A stretch of 64,000 nucleotides of DNA from Bacteroidota bacterium. Lineage in GTDB: Bacteria > Bacteroidota > Bacteroidia > Chitinophagales > Chitinophagaceae. Shown one piece after another: positions 33,373 to 41,702 of the stretch. The DNA lies in NCBI GenBank assembly GCA_028876495.1, contig JAGWRO010000055.1:1-64000 (forward strand), read 5' to 3'. A program made the position numbers and the translations under genes. Each line of letters starts with the position of its first letter. Position 1 is the stretch's first letter. The notes below the pieces were generated by a model. That model was not told where the DNA came from. It searched no databases and was given only the letters and a program-made list of their open reading frames with translations.

Positions 33373-34572
33373 TCAGGAAAGTTTTTCCAGGCCACTTTTT
33401 ATTCTTTTAAAGCCTTCTTCAATATTTTCCATACTGTTGGCAAAAGATATTCTTATATAACCCGGTTGTCCGAAAGCATCTCCGGAAACTGTTGAAATAT
33501 GGGCTTGATTCAACAAGTACATGCAAAGGTCACTTGAATTATTGATCACTTCTCCTTCGAAACTTTTTCCGAAATAATGTCTCACGTCAGGGAAAATATA
33601 GAATGCGCCTTTCGGTTCGGTACATTTTAAATTCGGCATTTCTTTTAATAATTCTGTTACACGTGCTTTGCGGCGTTTAAATTCTTTAACCATTTCATAA
33701 GTGGGCGTTAAAGGCGCTTCCAGCGCAGTGATTGCAGCACGTTGGGTAATTGAATTGGTTCCGCTCGTAAACTGTCCTTGTATTTTTTCACAAGCTTTTG
33801 CAACTTCAGGAATAGAAGCGGTGTAGCCTAATCTCCAACCCGTCATTGCAAAACCTTTACTTAAACCGTTTATAATTATTACGCGGTCTTTAATGTAAGG
33901 AAACTGCGCAATGCTTTCATATTTGCCTCCATCGTAAGAGTAATTGATGTACTCATAAATTTCATCGCTGATAATAAAAACATTTGGATGTTTTTCAAAC
34001 ACTTTGGCAAGTGCTTCCAATTCATCTTTCGAATAAACAGCGCCTGTAGGATTACATGGCGACGAAAAGATGAATAGTTTTGTTTTATCTGTTATTGCAT
34101 TTTCCAGTTGTTCAGGCGTCATTTTAAAATCAGTTTCAGGCGAGGTGTGCACAAACACGATTTTGGCTCTTGCAAGACGGGCAATTTCAGAATAGGAAAC
34201 CCAATAAGGAGTCGGAATAATTATTTCATCATCATCATCAAGAATGCTCATCATGGTGTTTGCAATACATTGTTTTGCACCAGTGCTTACCACAATTTGC
34301 TGAGGCGTATATTCAAGACCGTTATCACGTAATAATTTTTTGCAAATGGCTTCCTTCAAATCGGGGTAACCTGAAACCGGCGTATAATGGCTCCAATTAT
34401 CGTCAATTGCTTTTTTGGCAGCATCCTTAATGTGTTCAGGTGTGTTGAAATCAGGTTCACCCAGACTGAGATCAATAACATTGATTCCTTTGGCTCTTAA
34501 TTCGCGGCCAAGTTTGGCCATTTTTAAAGTTTCTGGTTCACTAAATCTTGATAGATTGGAAGAAAGTTGCAT
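33373..34572 (-). CDS. Class I PLP-dependent aminotransferase (AspC-like)
   Basis: The 399-residue protein shows LGEPDFNTPEHIKDAAKKAI, SSPCNPTGAVYSKDELE (substrate-binding Asn/Pro) and NGLSKGFAMTGWRLGY, whose Lys forms the PLP Schiff base. Length matches aspartate aminotransferase subgroup I-beta. It probably interconverts aspartate/oxaloacetate or related amino acids. A CAAAAATA box (34597-34604, TATTTTTG on the minus strand) is a possible -7 element upstream. Confidence 0.85.
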   Translation of the reverse strand: MQLSSNLSRFSEPETLKMAKLGRELRAKGINVIDLSLGEPDFNTPEHIKDAAKKAIDDNWSHYTPVSGYPDLKEAICKKLLRDNGLEYTPQQIVVSTGAKQCIANTMMSILDDDDEIIIPTPYWVSYSEIARLARAKIVFVHTSPETDFKMTPEQLENAITDKTKLFIFSSPCNPTGAVYSKDELEALAKVFEKHPNVFIISDEIYEYINYSYDGGKYESIAQFPYIKDRVIIINGLSKGFAMTGWRLGYTASIPEVAKACEKIQGQFTSGTNSITQRAAITALEAPLTPTYEMVKEFKRRKARVTELLKEMPNLKCTEPKGAFYIFPDVRHYFGKSFEGEVINNSSDLCMYLLNQAHISTVSGDAFGQPGYIRISFANSMENIEEGFKRIKSGLEKLS

Positions 34573-34784
34573 GGTTTTGAATTTTTAAAATCTGCGCAAA
34601 AATACGTCATTGATATCTTGGTTGAAAATCATTGGCCGAATTGGTTGAAAAAAAATGATAACAATAACATTCTGTTTAAAAGATTGAAGATTATTCAAAA
34701 TGATTAAAGAAATGTGACTGATATTTAGTAGTATTTTAAAAGCTAAAAGCATTAAGATGCAATTTTGTTTAGTTACAAACAGTT

Positions 34785-34815
34785 TTGATAATTTGCCCTT
34801 TAACCGATAATTTTG
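34785..34815 (+). promoter_or_regulatory. Promoter of pdhB
   Basis: A -33 TTG (34785-34787), a 20-base spacer and a perfect -7 TAATTTTG (34808-34815) lie 61 bases before the pdhB start. Confidence 0.65.
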
Positions 34816-34876
34816 CGTTTCATTTTTGAAAATAGATAAATTAATTTTCAAGGTATTTTAAAATAAAATTGGATTG

Positions 34877-35860
34877 ATGAAAGAAATTGCATTCAGAGAA
34901 GCGTTGCGCGAAGCAATGCAGGAAGAAATGAGGCGTGATGACAAGGTTTTTTTGATGGGAGAAGAAGTAGCAGAGTACCAGGGCGCCTATAAAGTAAGTC
35001 AGGGAATGTTGGAAGAATTTGGTGAAAAAAGAATAATTGACACGCCGATTGCTGAACTTGGTTTTACTGCTGTTGCTGTCGGTGCAGCGCAAAATGGCCT
35101 TCGACCAATTGTTGAGTATATGACATGGAATTTTGCCAATCTTGCCCTTGACCAGATTTTAAATACTGCTTCAAAAATGTTGGCGATGAGTGGCGGACAA
35201 GTTGGTTGCCCGATCGTATTTCGCGGCCCTAACGGAAGTGCAGGTCAATTAGGTGCCCAGCATTCTACCGCTTACGAATCGATGTATGCAAATATTCCTG
35301 GTTTAAAAGTGATTTCTGTAAGCAATCCTTATGACGCAAAAGGGTTACTGAAAAGCGCTATCCGTGATAATGACCCTGTTATTTTTATGGAAAGTGAAGT
35401 GATGTATGGCGATAAGGGGGAAATTCCTGAAGGAGAATATTTGATCCCAATAGGAAAAGCAAAAGTGGCGCGTGAAGGAACTGATGTAACGATAGTATCT
35501 TTTAACAAGATGATGAAAGTAGCGCTGGGAGCAGCTGAAGAACTTCAAAAAGAAAACATCAGTGCTGAAGTGATTGATTTGAGAACCATTCGTCCTTTGG
35601 ACTGGCATACGATCATGGAATCAGTAAAGAAAACAAACCGTTTGGTAATCGTAGAAGAGCAATGGCCTTTTGCATCTATCTCTTCTGAAATTGCCTACCG
35701 CATCCAAAAAGAAGCTTTCGACTATTTAGATGCACCTGTTCGCAGAATTACTTCTCTGGATGCGCCAATGCATTACGCTCCTAATTTAGTAGCCGCTTAT
35801 TTACCCGATATACCCAGAACTGTAAACCTGGTAAAAGAAGTAATGTATTTGAAAAAATAA
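34877..35860 (+). CDS. pdhB: Pyruvate dehydrogenase E1 component subunit beta
   Basis: The 327-residue protein (ATG at 34877; a TTG precedes it) is a complete E1-beta: FREALREAMQEEMRRDDKVF, MGEEVAEYQGAYKVSQG, the GPNGSAGQLGAQHS loop and the C-terminal transketolase domain with VIDLRTIRPLDW. With E1-alpha and thiamine diphosphate it decarboxylates pyruvate for acetyl-CoA formation. No E1-alpha, E2 or E3 gene is in the window, so the complex is encoded at dispersed loci, as often in Bacteroidota. It has its own promoter and terminator. Confidence 0.92.
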   Translation: MKEIAFREALREAMQEEMRRDDKVFLMGEEVAEYQGAYKVSQGMLEEFGEKRIIDTPIAELGFTAVAVGAAQNGLRPIVEYMTWNFANLALDQILNTASKMLAMSGGQVGCPIVFRGPNGSAGQLGAQHSTAYESMYANIPGLKVISVSNPYDAKGLLKSAIRDNDPVIFMESEVMYGDKGEIPEGEYLIPIGKAKVAREGTDVTIVSFNKMMKVALGAAEELQKENISAEVIDLRTIRPLDWHTIMESVKKTNRLVIVEEQWPFASISSEIAYRIQKEAFDYLDAPVRRITSLDAPMHYAPNLVAAYLPDIPRTVNLVKEVMYLKK

Positions 35861-35864
35861 TTTT

Positions 35865-35888
35865 AGAGCCGGACAAAATCCGGCCTCT
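35865..35888 (+). terminator. Terminator after pdhB
   Basis: AGAGCCGGA and TCCGGCCTCT pair with a one-base bulge around a CAAAA loop and are followed by TTATTTTATT. Confidence 0.75.
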
Positions 35889-35938
35889 TATTTTATTCTT
35901 TAACTATCCTGAATGATTTGGGATAAAAATAATTTAAG

Positions 35939-37585
35939 ATGAATATTGGAAATTTTTCTTACCCTATGCCGGCAAATGAGCCGGTTTTAAGTTATGCCCC
36001 CGGAAGCAAGGAGAGAGAACTTTTAAAGAAAGCCTTAAAAGAACTTAAGAGTAAAAAAATAGAGGTACCTATGTATATAGGGGGTGAAGAAGTGCGAACC
36101 CAAAATAAAGTAGAAATTCATGCTCCCCACGAAAAGAAATTTGTGTTGGGGACTTACAACCTGGGGAATGCCGCAGATGTAAAGAAAGCGATTAACGCCG
36201 CTCTTAAAGCGAAAGAGAAATGGGCAAATCTTACCTGGGAAAACCGCGCCAATATTTTTTTGAAAGCAGCCGATCTGTTGGCAACAAAATATCGCCCGGA
36301 AATTTGTGCAACCACTATGCTTGGCCAAAGTAAAAATGCTTTCCAGGCTGAAATAGATGCAGCTTGCGAACTAATAGATTTTCTGAGATTCAATGTTCAT
36401 TTCCTAAATGAAATATATAGCCAGCAACCGATAAGTAGTGCGGGAATACACAACAGGATGGAATATCGTCCTCTTGAAGGATTTGTTTTGGCGATTACTC
36501 CATTTAATTTTACTGCAATCGGCGGAAATTTGCCCACCTCGGCCGCAATGTGTGGCAATGTAGTAGTATGGAAATGTGCTAACACACAGGTTTATAGCGC
36601 ACAGATGTTTATGAGGATTTTGAAAGAAGCAGGTTTGCCTGATGGCGTTATTAATTTGGTTTTTGTGGATGGTCCGGTATTAGGCGATGTTTGCTTTAAT
36701 CACCCTGATTTTGCAGGGATTCATTTTACCGGAAGCACCGGTGTTTTCAATACCATGTGGAAGCATATCGGTGAGAATACAAAGATCTACAAATCTTATC
36801 CAAGAATTGTTGGCGAAACAGGAGGAAAAGATTTTGTTATTGCTCATAAAAGCGCTGATGTGGATGTGCTGGTGACTGCGCTTTGCCGCGGCGCTTTTGA
36901 ATACCAGGGACAAAAATGTTCTGCTGCCTCGCGTGCTTATATTCCTTCTAATATTGCTGCCGAAGTAAAAAGAAAATTGGTTGCTGAAATTAAAACCATG
37001 AAGATGGGATCGGTAGAAGATTTTACCAATTTTATAAATGCGGTTATTGATGAAAAAAGTTTCGATAAACTCGAAGGATATATCAACCAGGTAAAGAAAG
37101 ATAAAGAGGCGAAAATATTGGTAGGAGGGAAGTGTGATAAAAGCAAAGGGTATTTTATTGAACCGACTGTGGTTGAAGTTTCTGACCCGCACTATGAAAC
37201 TATGTGTACCGAATTATTCGGGCCGATACTTACGATCTATATTTATGATGAAAACAAATTTGAAGAAACATTAAAATTATTGGATACTACTTCTCCATAC
37301 GCGCTTACAGGTTCTGTAATTGCCCGGGATAGAGCTGCAGTTGACCTGGCAACAAAAAAACTGAGAAACAGTGCAGGCAATTTTTATATCAATGATAAGC
37401 CTACCGGTGCTGTAGTGGGACAGCAGCCATTTGGAGGTGCAAGAGGCAGCGGCACGAATGATAAAGCAGGAAGTATTCTAAACCTTTACCGTTGGTTGAG
37501 CGCAAGAACAATCAAAGAAACTTTTGTTCCGGCTACAGATTACAGGTATCCTTTTTTGCAGGAAGAAGGGAAAAAGAAATTATAG
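35939..37585 (+). CDS. pruA: L-glutamate gamma-semialdehyde dehydrogenase (1-pyrroline-5-carboxylate dehydrogenase)
   Basis: The 548-residue aldehyde dehydrogenase has the class features: FVLAITPFNFTAIGGNLPTS, FTGSTGVFNTMWKHIGEN, GETGGKDFVI (general-base Glu) and GQKCSAASRAYIP (catalytic Cys). It ends with QQPFGGARGSGTNDKAGS. Length and PruA-type motifs fit the single-function proline catabolism enzyme that oxidises glutamate semialdehyde to glutamate. pyrR follows after 33 bases and may share its mRNA. Confidence 0.92.
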   Translation: MNIGNFSYPMPANEPVLSYAPGSKERELLKKALKELKSKKIEVPMYIGGEEVRTQNKVEIHAPHEKKFVLGTYNLGNAADVKKAINAALKAKEKWANLTWENRANIFLKAADLLATKYRPEICATTMLGQSKNAFQAEIDAACELIDFLRFNVHFLNEIYSQQPISSAGIHNRMEYRPLEGFVLAITPFNFTAIGGNLPTSAAMCGNVVVWKCANTQVYSAQMFMRILKEAGLPDGVINLVFVDGPVLGDVCFNHPDFAGIHFTGSTGVFNTMWKHIGENTKIYKSYPRIVGETGGKDFVIAHKSADVDVLVTALCRGAFEYQGQKCSAASRAYIPSNIAAEVKRKLVAEIKTMKMGSVEDFTNFINAVIDEKSFDKLEGYINQVKKDKEAKILVGGKCDKSKGYFIEPTVVEVSDPHYETMCTELFGPILTIYIYDENKFEETLKLLDTTSPYALTGSVIARDRAAVDLATKKLRNSAGNFYINDKPTGAVVGQQPFGGARGSGTNDKAGSILNLYRWLSARTIKETFVPATDYRYPFLQEEGKKKL

Positions 37586-37618
37586 TAAACCAATAAATCA
37601 GGCGAATTTTAATTCATC

Positions 37619-38128
37619 ATGAATACCATTCTCAATAAAAATCAACTTCAGCTTACCATTGAGCGCCTTGCCTGCCAGGTGATAGAAAATTATGTTGATC
37701 TTTCGTCAATTGCGTTGATCGGTTTGCAACCACGGGGAATTTTTTTGGCGGATAAAATTTTTGAGCAATTAAAGAAAATAAAGCCAGATCAAAATTTCCT
37801 TTACGGAAAACTCGATATTACTTTTTATCGGGATGATATTCGTAAAGAATTACATGCGCCCAATCAAACCGATATTTCTTTTTCGCTGGAAGATAAAAAT
37901 GTGATCCTGATAGATGATGTATTATTTACAGGGAGAACTATACGTGCTGCGTTAGACGCTATTTTATCTTATGGCCGTCCCAAAAAAGTGGAGCTTTGCG
38001 TCTTAATTAACCGGAGGTATAGCCGCCAACTCCCCATCCAGCCCAACTATTGCGGCAAATCCATTGATTCTATCATTTCACAAAAAGTAAGAGTTGAGTG
38101 GGATAAGGAAGAGGTGAATTTGTATTAG
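37619..38128 (+). CDS. pyrR: Bifunctional pyrimidine regulator/uracil phosphoribosyltransferase PyrR
   Basis: The 169-residue type I phosphoribosyltransferase has the PRPP loop VILIDDVLFTGRTIRAALDA (about 95-115) and the PyrR-like ALIGLQPRGIFLADKI and LDITFYRDDIRKE segments. PyrR binds UMP and controls pyr genes in Bacillus. In Bacteroidota the same protein may act mainly as an enzyme, since I see no pyr attenuator here. pyrB lies about 660 bases downstream, across the YefM/YoeB genes. Confidence 0.88.
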   Translation: MNTILNKNQLQLTIERLACQVIENYVDLSSIALIGLQPRGIFLADKIFEQLKKIKPDQNFLYGKLDITFYRDDIRKELHAPNQTDISFSLEDKNVILIDDVLFTGRTIRAALDAILSYGRPKKVELCVLINRRYSRQLPIQPNYCGKSIDSIISQKVRVEWDKEEVNLY

Positions 38129-38162
38129 AAACTTCTTATTTTTTTGTTCCTTTTGACAAAAT

Positions 38163-38192
38163 AAGTACTTACATTTGTACTTATAAAAGTAC
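38163..38192 (+). promoter_or_regulatory. Operator/-7 region of the YefM/YoeB module
   Basis: The half-site AAGTAC occurs at 38163-38168 and 38187-38192, and inverted (GTACTT) at 38177-38182. The first pair forms a palindrome with an eight-base spacer that overlaps the -7 box TACATTTG (38170-38177). E. coli YefM is known to bind TGTACA-type palindromes at its promoter. The spacing to a -33 TTG is poor (23 or 14), so the promoter call is weaker than the operator call. Confidence 0.6.
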
Positions 38193-38195
38193 GTT

Positions 38196-38450
38196 ATGGA
38201 GGTTTTAAATTATACTGAATTTCGAAAAGAACTAAAATCATTTTTAGATAAAGTAAGTAAAGATGAAGAGGTTATTGTTGTTTCCCGTGGCAAAAATAAA
38301 AATGTAGTGGTAATTTCTCTTAATGAATACAATTCTTTGAAAGAAACCCTGTATTTACTAAGCTCAGAAAAAAACAGGAAAAGGCTACAGGAATCTATTG
38401 ATGAAATGAAAAAAGGTAAGTTTTCTTCACATTCATTAATTGAAGATTGA
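38196..38450 (+). CDS. YefM/Phd-type antitoxin
   Basis: The 84-residue protein has the Phd/YefM N-terminal DNA-binding fold (YTEFRKELKSFLDKVSKDE, then VVSRGKNKNVVVISLNEYNS) and a disordered acidic C-terminus that should wrap the toxin. It overlaps the toxin gene by one base (TGATG) and has three half-sites upstream. It neutralises the YoeB-like toxin and represses the operon. Confidence 0.88.
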   Translation: MEVLNYTEFRKELKSFLDKVSKDEEVIVVSRGKNKNVVVISLNEYNSLKETLYLLSSEKNRKRLQESIDEMKKGKFSSHSLIED

Positions 38451-38704
38451 TGGAAATTGTTTGGCAAAAAAATGCGTGGGAGGATTATTTATACTGGCAA
38501 AAAAATGATAAGCAAAAATTGAAAAGGATCAATGAATTAATAAAAGATTGCCAGAGAAATAAATTTGAAGGAATAGGGAAACAAGAGCCATTAAAAGAAA
38601 ACCTCGCCGGACTTTGGTCTCGAAGAATTGATAACGAGCATCGGTTTGTTTATAAAATCGAAGAAAACAGATTGCACATAATTCAATGCAGGTATCACTA
38701 CTAA
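38450..38704 (+). CDS. yoeB: YoeB/Txe-family mRNA interferase toxin
   Basis: The 84-residue RelE-fold toxin has the Trp-rich start (IVWQKNAWEDYLYWQKNDK), KLKRINELIKDC, KQEPLKENLAGLWSRRID and EHRFVYKI, and ends CRYHY. The Glu (KQEPL), Arg and terminal His-Tyr are the catalytic residues of YoeB. It cuts mRNA at the ribosomal A site when free of antitoxin. It lies between pyrR and pyrB. Confidence 0.9.
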   Translation: MEIVWQKNAWEDYLYWQKNDKQKLKRINELIKDCQRNKFEGIGKQEPLKENLAGLWSRRIDNEHRFVYKIEENRLHIIQCRYHY

Positions 38705-38785
38705 TGGGCTTTCAATAATGCAAAACTTTTTTATGCATTTATCTTTTTTGTCCCAATACTTTTTTTCATTTAGCTTTGACATTTA

Positions 38786-39718
38786 ATGCAACTATCCACA
38801 AAACATCTCCTGGGCATTAAAGATTTACATCTCTCAGATATTGAATTAATTCTATCCACTGCCACCCAATTTAAAGAAGTATTACAAAGGCCGATTAAGA
38901 AAGTTCCTTCATTAAGAGATACTACGATCGTAAATTTATTTTACGAAAATTCTACCCGAACAAGAATCTCTTTTGAGCTTGCCGAAAAAAGACTCAGCGC
39001 AGACACACTTAATTTTTCTGCTTCCGGTTCTTCTGTTTCCAAAGGCGAAACTTTATTGGATACGGTAAACAATATTCTTTCCATGAAAGTGGATATGGTA
39101 GTGATGCGGCACAGTGCTACCGGAGCTCCTCATTTTTTGGCAAAGCATATTCCCGTGGCAATTGTAAATGCCGGTGATGGCATCAATGAACATCCAACGC
39201 AGGCTTTATTAGATGCTTTCTCCATTAAAGAAAAATTGGGAAAACTGGAAGGTAAAAAAGTGGTATTAGTTGGCGATATTGTGCATTCGCGGGTGGCGCT
39301 TAGTAATATTTATTTATTAAAAAAGGCCGGAGCAGAAGTGATGGTTGCCGGTCCGCCTACTTTAATTCCAAAATATATAAGCAAGGCGTTTGATATTCGT
39401 GTGGAATATAATTTGGAAAAAGCATTGCAATGGTGCGATGTTGCCAATATATTGCGCATACAGTTGGAAAGGCAAAACCAGGTTTTGTTTTCTTCCTTAA
39501 GAGAATACAATCTTTCTTATGGTGTCAGTAAAAAATTGTTGAATAGTTTAAATAAAGAAATTGTGATTCTGCATCCCGGCCCAATCAACAGGGGCGTTGA
39601 AATTGATAGTGACGTGGCAGATTCGAAACAATCCATTATTTTGCAACAGGTAGAAAATGGGGTGGCCGTAAGAATGGCTGTGTTATATTTACTGAGCAAC
39701 AAACAATCTTTTACTTAA
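38786..39718 (+). CDS. pyrB: Aspartate carbamoyltransferase catalytic subunit
   Basis: The 310-residue protein shows FYENSTRTRISFELAEKRL, the carbamoyl-phosphate site (STRTR), HPTQALLDAF, and ILHPGPINRGVEIDSDV near the end. It catalyses the committed step of UMP synthesis. No regulatory subunit (pyrI) gene follows. coaD begins 24 bases later in the same orientation. Confidence 0.93.
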   Translation: MQLSTKHLLGIKDLHLSDIELILSTATQFKEVLQRPIKKVPSLRDTTIVNLFYENSTRTRISFELAEKRLSADTLNFSASGSSVSKGETLLDTVNNILSMKVDMVVMRHSATGAPHFLAKHIPVAIVNAGDGINEHPTQALLDAFSIKEKLGKLEGKKVVLVGDIVHSRVALSNIYLLKKAGAEVMVAGPPTLIPKYISKAFDIRVEYNLEKALQWCDVANILRIQLERQNQVLFSSLREYNLSYGVSKKLLNSLNKEIVILHPGPINRGVEIDSDVADSKQSIILQQVENGVAVRMAVLYLLSNKQSFT

Positions 39719-39742
39719 GATTTTCATCAACAAATTATCTTC

Positions 39743-40210
39743 ATGAAACGAATCTGCTTATTTCCGGGAACATTTGATCCTGTTACACTTGGGCATACAG
39801 ATATCATTGACAGGGCGCTTCCTCTTTTTGACAAACTATATATTGGCCTTGGTAGAAACAGCAATAAAGTTCCGATGTTTTCTGAAGATCAAAGGCTTGA
39901 ATGGCTTCGTGAGATTTATAAAGATGAACCGAAGATTGGCGTGCTTGCTTATGACGGATTAACTGTTACTTGTTGTAAAGAAGTAGGCGCTGATTTTATA
40001 TTGAGAGGTATTCGATACGTAAATGATTTTGAATACGAAAAAGCGATCGCTGATATGAACAGGAGTCTGAAACCAAATGTGGAAACCATTTTTCTTACAA
40101 CACTTCCTAAATATACATCCATCGCAAGTACCTTGATTCGTGATGTGCTTCGCAACAATGGAGATATTTCTGAATTTCTTCCTGAAGTGGTTAGGAAATC
40201 GATTTATTAG
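39743..40210 (+). CDS. coaD: Pantetheine-phosphate adenylyltransferase
   Basis: The 155-residue protein has the PGTFDPVTLGHTDII nucleotide-binding start, DFILRGIRYVNDFEYE and the IASTLIRDVL motif of CoaD. It makes dephospho-CoA from phosphopantetheine and ATP. It probably shares a transcript with pyrB. Confidence 0.93.
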   Translation: MKRICLFPGTFDPVTLGHTDIIDRALPLFDKLYIGLGRNSNKVPMFSEDQRLEWLREIYKDEPKIGVLAYDGLTVTCCKEVGADFILRGIRYVNDFEYEKAIADMNRSLKPNVETIFLTTLPKYTSIASTLIRDVLRNNGDISEFLPEVVRKSIY

Positions 40211-40306
40211 AAGAAGTAATAATTGATAAGTTATATGTTATAAGTCATAAGTAATAAGTAAATACCAATCAATTAACCAGTAAACGAATTAACCAATTAA
40301 CGTACG

Positions 40307-40738
40307 ATGTCCATATGGTTTCATAAAAAAATTTCGGTAGATGATTTAAAAGGAATTGGCGCAAATACAATGGCAGAATTTCTTGATTTGAAGTGGGAAG
40401 AAATAGGAGATAATTATTTAAAGTTATCCATGCCGGTAAATACAAAAACGCAACAACCTTACGGCTTTTTGCATGGTGGTGCTTCTTGCGTTCTTGCTGA
40501 AACCGTTGGCAGTGTGGCTTCTGCGTTGGTTATTGACCAGGAAAAATTTTATTGTGTTGGCCTTGAAATTAATGCCAATCATTTAAGAAGTGTATCAGAA
40601 GGAATTGTAACTGCAACAGCGTCTCCTCTGCATTTAGGAAAATCAACCCACGTTTGGGATATTAAAATTCATGACCAGGAACAAAAATTATTTTGTGTCA
40701 GCAGGTTGACGGTAGCCATTTTGCCGGTAAGGAAATAA
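40307..40738 (+). CDS. Hotdog-fold thioesterase (PaaI-like)
   Basis: The 143-residue hotdog protein has the PaaI/YdiI signature YGFLHGGASCVLAETVGSVA (about 46-65) with the conserved HGG, and a VTATASPLHLGKSTHVWDIK strand. It hydrolyses acyl-CoA or a related thioester; the substrate is not readable. It follows an AT-rich spacer with short ATAAGT-type repeats. Confidence 0.82.
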   Translation: MSIWFHKKISVDDLKGIGANTMAEFLDLKWEEIGDNYLKLSMPVNTKTQQPYGFLHGGASCVLAETVGSVASALVIDQEKFYCVGLEINANHLRSVSEGIVTATASPLHLGKSTHVWDIKIHDQEQKLFCVSRLTVAILPVRK

Positions 40739-40859
40739 AAAACAGCTTTTTTGTTTGTTTACTATAAAAAAAGGTTTTCAGGCAATAATTGGAGAAAACT
40801 TATTCCTGGTTCACTTTCTGTTTTTGTTGATGAAATTAAATACTAAAAGATAAAGAAAA

Positions 40860-41570
40860 ATGATTAATGAAAAAGTGATTGATGAAAAAGTGATTGATGA
40901 AAATGTCTATTTTAAAGCCGTAATTTTTGATATGGACGGAACGCTTATTGATAGCGTTAATGCTGATTTTTTAGCCTGGCAGAAAGTGTTTGCTGATTAT
41001 GATAAATCGCTTACTTTCCAGGATTATATGCCTCTGCTTGGTATGAGGAGTTTTAGTGTTGTAGAAAGATTTTTTAAATCCGAAAATGAGGAAGAGCAGA
41101 AGAAAGTCCTGGCAAAAAAATCAATATATTTTCGTGAAATTATTGATGACAATGGAATCGAGTTGATTCCTTTTGCACATGATTTCATAAAGCATCTGAA
41201 AGAATATAATATTCCTTTGGCTCTTGCTACCAGTTCGCGACGTGCAAAGATGGAAATGGTAATGGAGAAAGTAGGTTTGCTCTCTTACTTTGATATAATT
41301 GCAACTGCTGAAGATGTTGCAAACGGCAAGCCTTCTCCTGATATTTTTTTGAAAGCCGCTTCAATGCTTGATATCGCGCCGGAAGATTGTATAGTTTTTG
41401 AAGATACTGTAAACGGAATAAGGGCAGCCAAAAGTGCATCGATGAAATGTGTGGCGTTGGATTCAAACGGTACTGCTGATTTATTGAATGACGCAGATAT
41501 AATAATTGAGAGTTTTAAAGATCTTGATTTTATGGAGCTGTGTTATCAGTTACAAAAAATACCTGTTTAA
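40860..41570 (+). CDS. HAD-family phosphatase (beta-phosphoglucomutase-like)
   Basis: The 236-residue protein has the four HAD motifs: FDMDGTLIDS (nucleophile Asp), ATSSRRAK, a Lys region (GKPSPDIF) and VFEDTVNGIRAAKSA. The cap is of the alpha-helical class. Substrates of this subfamily include sugar phosphates and phosphoglycolate. The N-terminus carries a triple 15-bp repeat (INEKV/IDEKV/IDENV), so the true start could be inside it or at 40860. Confidence 0.85.
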   Translation: MINEKVIDEKVIDENVYFKAVIFDMDGTLIDSVNADFLAWQKVFADYDKSLTFQDYMPLLGMRSFSVVERFFKSENEEEQKKVLAKKSIYFREIIDDNGIELIPFAHDFIKHLKEYNIPLALATSSRRAKMEMVMEKVGLLSYFDIIATAEDVANGKPSPDIFLKAASMLDIAPEDCIVFEDTVNGIRAAKSASMKCVALDSNGTADLLNDADIIIESFKDLDFMELCYQLQKIPV

Positions 41571-41649
41571 GAATAATAACAGCTAACAGTAAATTAAATA
41601 AACAAATAAGCTGAATTTATATTTTAGGATGGCACCAAAAGCCTGAAAA

Positions 41650-41685
41650 CTAAAAACCATCTTCATTTTTGAAGATGGTTTTTAG
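41650..41685. terminator. Bidirectional terminator between HAD gene and htpG
   Basis: A perfect 16-bp stem (CTAAAAACCATCTTCA with its complement) and a TTTT loop separate the converging genes, with T-rich sequence on the right and A-rich on the left. Confidence 0.9.
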
Positions 41686-41702
41686 TTTTACTTTTTTTGA
41701 AA

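Noticed and set aside
40215-40306. AT-rich ATAAGT/AATTAACC repeats as a CRISPR or regulatory array
   Set aside because: Units are short, irregular and without spacers of even length; simple low-complexity sequence.
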